The notes: generated by a model not told the origin, from the letters alone. Shown: positions 12,495 to 23,646, counted from the first letter of the stretch. The stretch: 64,000 bases of DNA from Sabellastarte sp. h YS-2021 (GCA_964017235.1 OZ024934.1:78024706-78088705); one strand, 5' to 3'. Program-made: numbers and translations.

Positions 12495-12638
12495 GTATGG
12501 TCACTGCGGTTGGGATTTCAAACCTTCAGTTTGTGGATTTGAATTCTTCACGTAATCTCTTCATCATCGGCTTCTCCTTCTTCTTTGGACTCAGTCTACC
12601 AAAGTACATCCAAGATAATCCAAATGCAATACAAACAG
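12495..12638 (+). CDS. SLC23: SLC23 exon ([14 protein letters not shown] block)
   Basis: Encodes [20 protein letters not shown], then [20 protein letters not shown] and a short loop. N-L-Q-F[10 protein letters not shown] is a near-invariant SLC23 block. Acceptor ttcccatgtag at 12494, donor gtaaag at 12639; phase 1 on both sides. Confidence 0.95.
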
Positions 12639-12954
12639 GTAAAGTAAATCATGTTTAACTTACAGTCAGGACCCTTTTTAAGTAGAAGTTTTAATATGTG
12701 GAATTATATTTTATGTGGAAGTTAATGTTGATTCCTTATTGCATTGTTTTCATTTAAGTTTATCATTCTCTACAAGTCTGTTGAAATAAAAGTGTTTGTA
12801 AACTATTGGACAGTACTAAATGTGCCGTTATCTGACATTAAACACACATACCATATTTGTATTTATTTATTAAAAGGTAACAAGTGTCATGTGAATGTCA
12901 TATTCACTTAATCGGTATAAAAATATTAACATTCAACCTATATAACTAATTATT

Positions 12955-13890
12955 AGGCGGGTTGCATGTAACCAACCCGCCTATTAGATTGATGTGTCCG
13001 ACGTCCGTCTGTCCGTCTGTCCGTCTGTCTGTCTGTCTGTCCGTCTGTCCGTCCACATTTTTCGTTTCCGGACTCTAACTTTAAAACGGTTTGACCAATC
13101 AAATTCAAACTTCACAGGGAGATAGATCACCATCATAGCTAGGTTCCTTTCAAAATTGGTGAAATTCCGTGTGTTCGTTTGTCCGTTTTTCGTCCGTTTG
13201 TGTGTCCATCCATCTGTTTGTCCACATTTTCGTTTCCGGACTCTAACTTTAAAACGGTTTGACCAATCAAATTCAAACTTCACAGGGAGATAGATCACCA
13301 TCATAGCTAGGTTCCTTTCGAAATTGGTGAAATTCCGTGTGTTCGTTTGTCCGTTTTTCGTCCGTTTGTCTGTCCATCCATCTGTTTGTCCACATTTTCG
13401 TTTCCGGACTCTAACTTTAAAACGGTTTGACCAATCAAATTCAAACTTCACAGGGAGATCGATCACCATCATAGCTAGGTTCCTTTCGAAATTGGTGAAA
13501 TTCCGTCTGTTTGTTTGTCCGTTTTTCCGTCCGTTTCTTCGTTTTTGTCCGTTTTTCTGTCCATCCATCTGTCCGTCCACATTTTTGTTTCCGGACTCTA
13601 ACTCGAAAACGGTTACTCCAATCTAATTCAAACTTCACAGGGACATACATCACCATCATAGCTAGGTTCCTGTCGAAATTGGTGTAAATCCGTCTGTTCA
13701 TTTGTCTTGTTTTTCTGTCCATTTGTTCGTTTTTAGATTAGAAGTATTACATTTCTTAGCACGTCGAACACATTTACCTTAAGTGGGTAACCTAACATTT
13801 CTTTCCTTGTTCCTAAATTTAATGAGAGCAGTTGCTAACCTTGTTTCCTGCGTGCGCAACCCGCCTTTTGGGGCACCTCTGACCCTCTTG
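12955..13890 (+). mobile_element. Helitron-like element D with ~170-bp array
   Basis: After TT the head is a 10-bp perfect hairpin, AGGCGGGTTG / CAACCCGCCT with an 8-nt loop (12955-12982). It is followed by GTCCGTCT microsatellite and about four monomers of roughly 170 bp (GGACTCTAACTTTAAAACGG, ATCACCATCATAGCTAGG). The tail has GCAACCCGCCTT, the inverse of the head, then CCCTCTTG at the end. The long minus-strand open frame here (198 codons, D-G-Q-x rich) is read-through of this repeat and not a gene. Confidence 0.75.
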
Positions 13891-14251
13891 TCTTAGTCAC
13901 TGATACTAAAGTAACTTTTGATTGGTGAAACTATATTCACAAAGATACCTTCTTCTCAAACATTAATTTTTTTGAGAAAGTTAACTCCTTCAGGACAGTT
14001 TAATAGTAATCAATTTTCAGTGTATAATAACTTCTGTTGTCTTACAAAGGCCTTATTCTGAGAGGTAATGGGCAGGTACACAATACATACTTGAACTTTC
14101 TCAGTTGGGCTGAAGTTTTTCAATACCTGTATGGCATTGATGTACATTACACAACAAATTGCATGTAAGATCGCAGATTAGTGTCACAATCGTGCAAGTA
14201 ATGTTTCTCTTTTACATTACAAAGTAAATACCTTGATACTGCTTGTTTCAG

Positions 14252-14347
14252 GGAACGATGCTGTTAATGAAATCATCAGTGTGTTACTGGGAACCAGTAT
14301 GTTTGTGGGAGGTCTTGCAGGCTTTGTACTGGATAATACAATTCCAG
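14252..14347 (+). CDS. SLC23: SLC23 exon (last TM, DNTIPG)
   Basis: Encodes GNDAVNEIISVLLGTSMFVG then GLAGFVLDNTIPG, matching human GIDQVLNVLLTTAMFVGG...LDNTIPG. Acceptor cttgtttcag at 14251, donor gtaaga at 14348, phase 1 both sides. The next intron is 7.7 kb. Confidence 0.95.
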
Positions 14348-14479
14348 GTAAGATAATAAATACAGTAGTTGTTCTGCTTAAAGGCTGTGCTGGTATTCAT
14401 AAAAAAGTGCCATACTCAATCTCAAACTCACACTCAGTCCTCAGTACTCAGTACAAACTCAAGTTTAGTACTTTCAGGT

Positions 14480-14640
14480 TAATGGTGGGCTAGTGGTTAG
14501 CAAGTATGGCATCTATTCACAGGCTGTCACCTCTGTGTGCATTCGACTACCACAAGTGACAATGCTGAGGACCTGTCCCAGTATGACCATGGCTGTTGAA
14601 TGGGATGAAAAAGCCCAAATTAGAACCTTAATTTAAACTC
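14480..14640 (+). repeat. tRNA-derived SINE (family 2)
   Basis: GGCTAGTGGTTAGCAAGT is an A-box-like tRNA head; the B-box region is degenerate (TGCATTCGACTACC). Then GACAATGCTGAGGACCTGTC, as in the SINE at 55008. More diverged than that copy. Confidence 0.65.
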
Positions 14641-14679
14641 GGGTGAAATCCCAAGTAGTATATTTATTTATCAACTTCT

Positions 14680-15745
14680 ATGCTATTAAGCCTAGCTTTC
14701 TGAAATTTGGTATGGAGGTTCATTGGGTTAATAGCTTGTATGGGATTGCTTTTGGGGGGAATTGCTTCATAGATGAGTGAGTAATTAATTAAATAAATGA
14801 GTAATTTGCTATTTTGAATACTGAAAAAGGTAAATGTGCTCATATCTCCTAAACCGTGCGAGATAGAGCGATTTCGTCGAAATTTTCGACCCAAAGGGTA
14901 TCTAAGGAATGTAATCTTTGCAATTTTCAAAAAATTTTCCCTTCCCCAAAAATGGCGGCCATTTTGAATTTTCGAATTTTTGCCAAAAATGGCAAAACAC
15001 AAATTTGCTTCTATCTCCTTAACCGTGCGAGATAGAGCGATTTCGTCAAAATTTTCGACCCACAGGGTATCTGAGCATTGTACTCTTGGCAATTTTTAAA
15101 AAAATTTTCCCCTCCCCAAAAATGGCGGCCATTTTGAATTTTCGAATTTTTGCCAAAAATGGCAAAACACAAATTTGCTTCTATCTCCTTAACCGTGCGA
15201 GATAGAGCGATTTCGTCAAAGTTTTCGACCCAAAGGGTATCTAAGGAATGTACTCTTTGCAATTTTCAAAAAATTTTCCCCTCCCCAAAAATGGCGGCCA
15301 TTTTGATTTTTCGAATTTTTGCCAAAAATGGCAAAACACAAATTTGCTTCTGTCTCCTTAACCGTGCGAGATAAAGCGATTTCGTCGAAATTTTCGACCC
15401 ACAGGGTATCTAAAGAATGTACTCTTGGCAATTTTCAAAAAATTTTCCCCTCCCCAAAAATGGCGGCCATTTTGATTTTTCAAATTTTTGCCAAAAATGG
15501 CAAAACACAAATTTGCTTCTATCTCCTTAACCGTGCGAAATAGAGCGATTTCGTCAAAATTTTCAACCCACAGGGTATCTAAGGAATGTACTCTTTGCAA
15601 TTTTCAAAAAACTTTCCTTTTCCCAAAAATGGCGGCCATTTTGAATTTTCAAATTTTTGCCAAAAATAGAAAAACAGGAATTTGCTTCTATCTTCTTAAC
15701 CGTGCAAGATAGAGTGATTTCGTCAAAATTTTCGACCCAACCAAT
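14680..15745 (+). repeat. Headless E-type element: six ~170-bp monomers
   Basis: Starts within an E-like body (TCTGAAATTTGGTATGGAGG) with no head hairpin. Then six monomers of about 170 bp carry ACCGTGCGAGATAGAGCGAT and AAAAATGGCGGCCATTTTGA, breaking off at 15745. This is a truncated relative of element E in the neighbouring intron. The overlapping about 70-codon frames on both strands are shadows of the repeat. Confidence 0.7.
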
Positions 15746-15949
15746 GCAAAAAGGCATGAGGTTGAATTAATTTACATCTACACTAATAAATATTTAAGCA
15801 TCATTGATATATTTTACAAATGAAACAGGGTCTTGTAAGACTACTGTACAATTTTGGAAAAAGGTTCATGGGGTGGACATTACACATGATAATGTGTGTT
15901 CTTCTATGCTATCCTGTTTCTATTCGCACCTACTATCAACAGGGCGTCC

Positions 15950-16334
15950 TATATCTAGTTTAAAAATCATTAAGATGCTCTAAAACTTGAAATATTGCAG
16001 CTCAAATATGCGCAAAATATATAAGGCTAGGAAAGCTAGCCTGATAGTAATTTAGCCTAGTTTCAAAAACAAAATGGCCGTCATATCACATGTTAAATGG
16101 GATTATCCTATTAAAATGGCCTTATATCTCCCATATCATTGTTACTAGGGGTTCCAAATGTGAAAACTGATACGAAGTCAAGGCCTGAGACTATTTTACA
16201 ATTGCTGACTTTTTCCTTTGAGCCCTTCTTCATTGTCAAGTGGGGTTATCTTACTACAAATGCCTTATATCTCCTTTAGTTCTCCATCATTAGTGATTCT
16301 AAGGCGGGAGATAACCGCTGCGGCAGTGGCCTTG
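15950..16334 (+). mobile_element. Helitron-like tail L
   Basis: Ends GGCGGGAGATAACCGCTGCG-GCAGTGGCCTTG directly before TTTTTT (16303-16334). This is the same tail type found internally in A (minus strand, 16912-16945) and B (41044-41074), and it shares GGCGGGAGATAA with the tail of element C. No matching ATCTCCCGCC head was found, so the left limit is arbitrary. Confidence 0.5.
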
Positions 16335-16501
16335 TTTTTTAAATTGCACATATGAATTTTCCTGTTGTTATTATTATGCAAATAAAAAATGTGCCAATTT
16401 AAAAAGCAATAATGCAATAGAAAGATCAGAATTTATTAATTAAACCCCTTTTTTATCTGTACAGACATGGCAAACATAAATTATGTGAATGTAAAAAATA
16501 A

Positions 16502-19500
16502 CTAGAGGATGGCTCGCAAAAAAAAGATAATGTTTTTGCATAGCAAAAACAAAGTGTCCCGAAAAGGATATAAAGGTGAGTGCTAAAAGTGAAAATGCTT
16601 CGTTTCTAGCCTTATACTGTTGTGGCAACCAAAGTCAGCGCAGTCTGCTCTATCTAGCACGGTTTTCAAGATATAAGCATTTTTGTGTTTTGCAAAAAAT
16701 CCGAAAATTCAAAATGTCCGCTATATTTGGCAAGACAAAAATATTTTGAAAATTGGCATGGCTACTCTGCAGAGATATCCAGCAGGTCAAAAATTTTGTT
16801 GAGTTCGCTCCATGTAGCACAGTTTTCGAGATATAAGCATTTTTGTGTTTTGCAAAAACTTTGAAAATTCAAAATGGCCACCATTTTTGGGGAGACAAAA
16901 ATTTTTGACAAGACCACTGCCGCGGTGGGTATCTCCCGCCGAGCATTAAAGGAGAAGAAATAGCTTTTCCGAGATATTCACAATTTTTCATTTTCGTGTG
17001 TGAAAGCTCTTCTGCAATACTATTAAGAGATAATTCACATTTACTCCTTTTGAGTAGGTGAGTAATTACCTACGGGTCTGGAACTTCACCAAGTGAAAGT
17101 TCTCCCAAAAGTAGATGAATGAGTTATTTGAGAAAAATTGGGTATCCGCATTTCTTTTAGAGATAATTCACATTTACTCATTTTGAGTAGGTGAATAATT
17201 AGCTATGGGTCTGAAACTTCACCAAGTGAAAGCTCTCCCAAAAGTAGGTGAATGAGTTATTTGAGAAAAATAGGCTATCTGCAATACTTTTAGAGATAAT
17301 TCGCATTTACTCATTTTGAGTAGGTGAGTAATTAGCTATGGGTCTGAAACTTCACCATGTGAAAGCTGTCCCAAAAGTACATGAATGAGTTATTTGATAA
17401 AAATTGGGTATCCGCAATAGTTTTTCAGATAATTAGCATTTACTCATTTTGAGTAGGTGAGTAATTAGCTACGGGTCTGAAACTTCACGGAGTGAAAGCT
17501 CTCCCAAAAGTAGGTGAATGAGTTATTTCAGAAAAATTGGCTATCTGCAATACTTTTAGAGGTAATTCGCATTTACTCATTTTGAGTAGGTGAGTAATTA
17601 GCTATGGGTCTGAAACTTCACCAAGTGAAAGTTCTCCCAAAAGTAGGTGAATGATTTATTTGAGAAAAATTGGCTATCTGCAATACTTTTAGAGATAATT
17701 CGCATTTACTCATTTTGAGTAGGTGAGTAATTAGCTATGGGTCTGAAACTTCACCATGTGAAAGCTCTCCCACAAGTAGATGAATGAGTTATTTGATACA
17801 AATTGGGTATCCGCAATACTTTTACAGATAATTAGCATTTACTCATTTTGAGTAGCTGAATAATTAGCTATGGGTCTGAAACTTCACGGAGTGAAAGCTC
17901 TCCCAAAAGTAGGTGAATGAGTTATTTGAGAAAAATTGGCTATCTGCAATACTTTTAGAGATAATTCGCATTTACTCATTTTGAGTAGGTGAGTAATTAG
18001 CTATGGGTCTGAAACTTCACCAAGTGAAAGCTCTTCCAAAAGTAGGTGAATGAGTTATTTGAGAAAAATTGGCTATCTGCAATACTTTTAAGAGATAATT
18101 CACATTTACTCATTTTGAGTAGGTGACGTAATTATCTACGGGTCTGAAACTTCACCATGTGAAAGCTGTCCCAAAAGTACATGAATAAGTTATTTGATAA
18201 AAATTGGGTATCCGCAATAGTTTTTCAGATAATTAGCATTTACTCATTTTGAGTAGGTGAGTAATTAGCTACGGGTCTGAAACTTCACGGAGTGAAAGCT
18301 CTCCCAAAAGTAGGTGAATGAGTTATTTCAGAAAAATTGGCTATCTGCAATACTTTTAGAGGTAATTCGCATTTACTCATTTTGAGTAGGTGAGTAATTA
18401 GCTATGGGTCTGAAACTTCACCATGTGAAAGCTCTTCCAAAAGTAGATGAATGAGTTATTTGAGAAAAATTGGCTATCTGCAATACTTTTAAAAGATAAT
18501 TCGCATTTACTCATTTTGAGTAGGTGAGTAATTATCTACGGGTCTGAAACTTCACCATGTGAAAGCTCTCCCAAAAGTAGATGAATGAGTTATTTGATAA
18601 AAATTGGGTATCCGCAATAGTTTTAGAGATAATTAGCATTTACTCATTTTGAGTAGGTGAGTAATTAGCTACGGGTCTGAAACTTCACCGAGTGAAAGCT
18701 CTTTGGGATAGCTGCTCTGCAGAGGTACCCTGAAGATCAAAAATTTCGTCGAAATCGCTCTATGTAGCACGGTTTTCAAGATATTAGCATTTTTGCGTTT
18801 TGCAATTTTTGCGAAAAATTCGAAAATTCAAAATGGCCGCCATTTTTGGCGACACAAAATTTTTTTGAAAATTACCATGGCTACTCTCCAGAGATACCCT
18901 GCGGGTCAAAAATTTCGTCGAAATCGCTCTATCTAGGACGGTTTTCGAGATATAAGCATTTTTATGTTTTGCAAGTTTTGCGAAAAATTGAAAATTCAAA
19001 ATGGCCGCCATTTTTTGTGAGACAAAATTTTTTTGAAAATAGGCATGGCTACTCTGCAGAGATACCCTGTGGGTCAAAAATTTCGTCGAAATCGCTCTAT
19101 CTAGCACGGTTTTCGAGATGTAAGCATTTTTGTGTTTTCCTTATTTGGAAAATTCATAATGATTAATTAATCATTAATTACTCGGCCATTTCTTAACCAA
19201 TCAATGCCAAAATCTAATAATTTCCAGATTTTAATAGAATGAATGTATTGGCCAAGTTTCGGGTGAATTGATAAAATTCCTTTCAAGTTATCATCCGGAC
19301 AAGCTTCCCCATCGAAAAAAGACATTTTTGGTCATGTGACCTCTCTGATTGGTTGAAATGTCACTGCAGCATATTCAAAAAAATTCCCCAAGGCTACTGC
19401 CTAAACCTGCCAAATTTGAAAAGAATCCGCCTAACGGTTACACAGTTATAAGGAAAACAAAATGCGGAGCCGGCGGAGCCTGAAGGTCTCCCATACACAA

Positions 19501-19524
19501 ACAAGCGTCCCTTGCGGGATGCTT
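16502..19524 (-). mobile_element. Composite Helitron-like element A
   Basis: Minus-strand element; same family as B (36312-41493). On the minus strand the head is AAGCATCCCGCAAGGGACGC-TT after TT, near-palindromic. The body has CCAATCAGAGAGGTCACATG and GGATGATAACTT. The tail has the inverse block GGGACACTTTG, the hairpin TTTTTGC-TAT-GCAAAAA, and ends CTAG before TT. Inside are about 160-bp monomers (18720-19110), a 13-copy 133-bp array (17030-18705) and an internal foreign tail (16912-16945). No ORF of note; non-autonomous. Confidence 0.8.
16912..18705 (-). repeat. 133-bp array with foreign tail inside A
   Basis: Thirteen copies of a 133-bp monomer (landmark GGGTCTGAAACTTCAC). It is bounded at the left by a complete tail of another Helitron-like family (minus strand GGCGGGAGATACCCACCGCG-GCAGTGGTCTTG). 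A higher-order pattern is visible: the variant unit with GGGTATCCGCAATAGTTTTT at about 17400 recurs at about 18200, a period of six monomers (800 bp). Confidence 0.8.
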
Positions 19525-19932
19525 AATGAAGGATTTCTTTAATTGTTTGTTATTGTAAAAGGACACTATACATGACCCTAAATGAAAAGTGTTTTAAGGT
19601 CACTTTACTAAATGAGATTTAAGTCCCTCCTGTGGTGCATGGGTGGTGTTCAGTGAATATGGCTCCATGGCCTTGTAATTAAACCAAACAGAAAGAATTA
19701 CACCAGCAAGTGTGGATGTGTTAAAACTTCCACAAAATGCAAATTCCCCTGAAGTCAAAGAATGAAGTTAGTATAGCCTATCAGCCCTTCAGCAATATCA
19801 CTCACCCTCAGGCTTCATAAATCATAAGATTGTCCAGAAAAAGGTGTTTTATTCTGTTATTGTAGTTCACAAAGTCACACTAGTTGATGAATTTGTAAGG
19901 ATAATTAAGTACACGAAGTAGTGCTGGCAATA

Positions 19933-20073
19933 GGAAAACTTCCCGAATGACATATACAGAAAATATATCACCAATGAAGATGTCAATATTATACGAGTAC
20001 GTAGCATGAGTATTATATTGTTAGTCTTCACAAGTGATATATTTTTCTGTATATGTCTAAAGGGATGTTTTCC
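19933..20073. repeat. Foldback (imperfect palindrome)
   Basis: The left arm GGAAAACTTCCC...GACATATACAGAAAATATAT is mirrored by ATATATTTTTCTGTATATGT...GGGATGTTTTCC. Arms are about 60 bp. Probably a MITE-type foldback; no coding content. Confidence 0.6.
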
Positions 20074-20319
20074 TTTTATTATCCACCATTTTGTATGATT
20101 AATGAGTTAAATAAACCCAGATTTAAAAAGAGAATGTGAAAGAATTCTGTCATTTTTCAGGAACACCTATCAATATAAAAACCTCAATATTTAACTTGTG
20201 ATTTCGAGGCCATTTCTGTATGGATTTTATGCAATAAATATGAAACGAAGCACTGTAAAAATACCTTTCTGATGATATATACATATTTGTAGATTTCATA
20301 GTTCCCAAAATAATAACTA

Positions 20320-21400
20320 AAAATAGCCAGCCTCAGCAGGCAAGAACCCCAGACCACAGGTACAGGTAAATGGCCAATGACATTGAGATTTGGGAAAATC
20401 TTAGGAACAACGTCCATTGTAAAAAGTATAGAGGACCCACAAGATGTTCTACAAAAGATTCACAGGCCATGATTTCTTACAAGTAGTTTTCATATTTTGA
20501 AGCCATAGAAACAATTTTAAGGGAGATATAAGGCCTTTTTGACATGATCACCCTCCTATTTGGCATTAACGATGTGATATGGCGGCCATTTTGTTTCCAA
20601 AACAAGGACACAATTACTCTGACACAAGCTTTCCTGTCCATTTACATTTTGTGCAAATCTGATGAAGCTAGCTGCAATATTTTAGGTTACAGAAAATAGT
20701 AAAGATTTTAGAACAAACTTTAAGACCCCAAAGTGTTGCCATGGCAGCAGTTGCTGCCAGATACCCCAAAAAACCTAATCAGCTCTAGATTCTCTTCGGG
20801 TAAACATATCCTGAAAATTTGGTGAAAATCCATGCAGGGGTTAAGGCTGTGGAACAAACACAAACTTTAAGACCTGAAAATCTTAAAAGTGTTGCCATGG
20901 CAACAGTTGTTACTGGATACCACCCAAATCCTAATCACCTCTAGATCCTCTTAGGGTAAACATGCCCTAAAAATTTGGTGAAAATCCATGCAGGGGTTTA
21001 GTCTGTGGAACACCTACAATCTTTAAGACCTGAAAATCTTAAAAGTGTTGCCGTGGCAACAGTTGTTACCAGATACCCCCCAAATCCTAATCAGCTCTAG
21101 ATCCTCTTGAGGTAAACATACCCTGATAATTTAGTGAAAATCCGTGCAGGAGTTTAGGCTGTGGAACACCCACAAACTTTAAGACCCAAAAATCTTAAAA
21201 GTGTTGCCATGGCAACAATTGTTACTGGATACCCCCCACAACCTAATCAACTCTAGATCCTCTTGGGATAAACATCCCCTTAAAATTTGGTGAAAATCCG
21301 TGCAGGGGTTTAGGCTGTGGAATACCCACAAGCTTTATGCCCGCCGCCGCCCGGACTGCGTATGGGACGACTATAACCCCAGCCTTTATGGACTGGGGTT
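20320..21400 (-). mobile_element. Helitron-like element I with ~145-bp array
   Basis: The minus-strand head at 21400 follows TT on that strand: AACCCCAGTCCATAAAGG-CTGGGGTT, an 8-bp stem. About four to five monomers of roughly 145 bp (20690-21330) are marked GTTGCCATGGCAACAGTTGT and CTAATCAGCTCTAGAT. The tail block AACCCCAG (plus, 20345) is the inverse of the head. The exact 3' end near 20320 is uncertain. Confidence 0.6.
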
Positions 21401-21515
21401 AAAAACTGGTACATGGCACTGATCTATGTTAAGGAGACGCTGCTGTATACTAAAAAATATATATCCCATTCAGTACATCCACCCTATATTAAACATATGT
21501 GGCACTAGATTATAA

Positions 21516-21692
21516 CAAGGCCGAAAGGGGTTTCAGTCTACTAGTGCGAGCCAGAGAGCCATTAGAGAAACAAGTAGTGCACTGAAGCGGACACCCATCC
21601 CAATACTAACATAGCCCATTGCTGCTTAACTTCAGTGATGTGACAGGTACTCATCACGATACACCACATTTCATGAAAGTCTGAAGACACAA
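21516..21692 (-). repeat. 5S rRNA-derived SINE, copy 2
   Basis: Read on the minus strand, positions 21665 to 21588 follow 5S rRNA: GAAGTTAAGCAGCAATGGGC lines up with the A-box/intermediate element (GGAAGCTAAGCAGGGTCGGG) and TTAGTATTGGGATGGGTGTC with the C box (TTAGTACTTGGATGGGAGAC). The remainder (CACTAGTAGACTGAAACCCC) is a non-5S body. This fits the SINE3 class transcribed by RNA polymerase III from a 5S-type internal promoter. Confidence 0.72.
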
Positions 21693-21695
21693 AAA

Positions 21696-21880
21696 ACAAG
21701 GCCAAAAGGGGTTTCAGTCTACTAGTGCAAGGTACAAAGCCATCAGAGACACGAGTAGTGCACTGAAGCAGTCACCCATCCCATTACTAACGTAGTCCAT
21801 TCCTGCTTAACTTCAGTGAAGAGACAGGCACTCATCACACTACGCCATGATTTATGAAAGTCTGGAGACCAAAAAAAAAA
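21696..21880 (-). repeat. 5S rRNA-derived SINE, copy 3
   Basis: Lies in tandem with copy 2, same orientation and about 85-90% similar by eye. It is followed by an A10 run and AGTGATCCCTAGAAGCG, then a second AGTGATCTCTAGAAGCG. This brings the repeat cluster to within about 130 bp of the last SLC23 exon. Confidence 0.72.
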
Positions 21881-22053
21881 GTGATCCCTAGAAGCGTGAT
21901 ATTTTTAAAAAACAAAAAAGTGATCTCTAGAAGCGTGAGCCTCGATAGAAAAAGTGTGTTGCAGTCTGTATGTTCCCCCCGTTTAGGCCAAATACTGCTC
22001 AGTGTTGATAATAAAAGCAAAACATACCAGTATGTTTTTAACTGTACCAACAG

Positions 22054-22358
22054 GCACAGATGAAGAGCGAGGCTTGACAAAATGGCGACAGACTCTCATC
22101 AAACGTAAGAAGAGTAGGAGAGGTCCGGATGATCCATACTGGGCACAAACGAGTGTGTATCAGATCCAGGCCTTGTCCACATATCTGAAGAAATTCACCT
22201 GGACAAAATACATTCCTTTCCTGCCAACATTTGATGAGGACCTGTTCAAGGTGAAGAACAGATTCCCTGGTAGAAAGAATAAGAAGAAAAAGAGCAACAA
22301 AAATAACACGGCTGGTAGTGGTAATGGTAGCAACAGAGGTGCTGATACAGCTGTTTGA
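22054..22358 (+). CDS. SLC23: SLC23 terminal exon and stop
   Basis: Encodes the cytosolic C terminus: GTDEERGLTKWRQTLIKRKK, a segment with VYQIQALSTYLKKFTWTKYI (matching the [22 protein letters not shown] region of human), a lysine-rich tract (RKNKKKKSNKN) and the end GADTAV. Acceptor accaacag at 22053, phase 1; TGA at 22356-22358. The final residues T-A-V fit a class I PDZ-ligand pattern, which is a suggestion only. Confidence 0.94.
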
Positions 22359-22960
22359 TGATTTAAAAATTCAAAATTGTATCAGGTTTTGTTATTGGTT
22401 GACAGTGTTGCAATATGGTTATGCTGAGGTTTATGAAGGATCTGCTGAGCCAGCGGTGTAAAGACCTAAAAAGTTTTCTTCAGTTAGGTTTGTTATAAGC
22501 TACTGTTCAAGAATAGATTGTGTGGTAGAATGTTGAAGGATTTCACTGCAATGGATGGGGATGGTGGTTACAACAAACATAGGCCCAGATATGGCTTTAT
22601 AAAGATTTTAGAAGTTTTCTTGTCAGATTTTGTTATTGGTTGCTGTCTGAGGATTGATCTGATGAACAAAATAACCTTTTTGGATAAGAATCTGTTTTTG
22701 TAAGAGTGAAAATATGGTAGAGTCAGTCAGAATACTTGAGGAATTACAAAAAAAATGGAACAAAAATTCTTGTATAATTAATCCATTATTGAGTGTCAAC
22801 TAGGTGTAAGCATTTTGTGGTGTACAACTGTAGAGTGTTTGTAGATTAACAATCCACTTTATCATAAAACAATTCCAGTTGCATCTGTATGTCTGATCTT
22901 CTGTTATCCAAATATTCCATTTTTAAACCTCATTTTCCACTCTCCTGACAAACCATCATA
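22359..22960 (+). other. SLC23 3' UTR and downstream sequence
   Basis: Follows the stop. No canonical AATAAA was found in the next 600 bp, so the cleavage site cannot be placed. The 61-codon open frame at 22518 looks like chance. Confidence 0.5.
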
Positions 22961-23439
22961 TAAGCAGAATTTTAATATGGTTTGAGGTTATAAACCACAA
23001 AGGCGAAGCATGAGGTAAAATTTTGCACATGTTATGATTGGCAATGTATTATTCCTATTCTAACATGACAAACTATTTAAACTTCTTTAATTATCCCAAA
23101 TTTTACAGCAAAACAAGACTCTTTCATCGATTATACTTTGCAGAGATTAATACCAGAATAGCCAATACAAATTATTATACCATAGCTCTCAACCAATCAG
23201 ATTTACTGACAGAGCCATGTCATGTGAGAATCTATTTTATGACTTCTATTTATTGATTAAAATCTTTCTCTTCTAACATGAGTATACAGCGACAGAGGTT
23301 ATATTGTAATTGTTTTTGATTCAATGGTGGTTTAGTTTCATAACATTATTTTAGTAATAATCCCTCAGTGGGCAGACATTATGCAGAATCATTATTAGAT
23401 ACCAGTAGGTGTGCAATACCAGCACATTAACTTCGGGAT

Positions 23440-23646
23440 TGCTTTCAATACTGTACAGGTCATATCATGATGGGTAGTTGGAAGGGCAGAGGAAACCAGT
23501 ACATACAGTTGGTCAAGGTTCTGTACTGTAAACTGCTGACCAACGGCAAACAATTACAAGCTTGTCCCACTTGAGGTCAGGCCGGGATTCGAACTGTGAT
23601 CTCAGAGGTGGGAGGCGAATGTGTTACCACTGCGCCACCATGGCTC
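23440..23646 (-). repeat. tRNA-derived SINE (family 1), well preserved
   Basis: The minus-strand head CATGGTGGCGCAGTGGTAAC carries an A box and AGTTCGAATCCC a good B box. The body has the GTACTGGTTTCCTCTGCC-type block shared with positions 1-118 and 11874-12092. Confidence 0.8.

Larger units (their letters stand above)
14348..22053 (+). other. Last SLC23 intron (7.7 kb, mostly mobile DNA)
   Basis: Contains a GTATTCA-type inverted-repeat stretch (about 14390-14480), a tRNA-SINE, a truncated E-type array, element tail L, composite element A, a foldback, element I and two 5S-derived SINEs. Little sequence remains that is not repeat. Confidence 0.85.
659..22358 (+). other. SLC23: SLC23 family transporter gene, 3' part (eight exons)
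   Basis: This gene encodes a sodium-coupled or proton-coupled nucleobase/ascorbate transporter of the NAT/NCS2 family in the plasma membrane. Eight exons joined by GT-AG introns give about 410 in-frame residues ending in a native stop, and splice phases agree at all seven junctions (0,1,1,0,1,1,1). Order and spacing of conserved blocks follow vertebrate SLC23A1/A2: a FSQY block, [29 protein letters not shown], the signature ENxGxxxxTK, [14 protein letters not shown], then DNTIPGT. The N-terminal half, with the QH motif of TM1, lies upstream of the window. Introns are large and loaded with transposable elements. Whether the substrate is ascorbate or nucleobases cannot be told from sequence alone. 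Confidence 0.93.

Noticed and set aside
12984-13580. 198-codon minus-strand ORF rich in D-G-Q and repeated blocks
   Set aside because: It is read-through of the ~170-bp monomers and GTCCGTCT microsatellite of element D. The plus strand is also open over the same repeats.
16502-19524. CRISPR-like look of regular repeats
   Set aside because: Monomers are 133 bp with no unique spacers, in a eukaryotic transposon.
21588-21665. Genuine 5S rRNA gene
   Set aside because: Too diverged, incomplete at the 5' end, and joined to a non-5S body that recurs in three copies.
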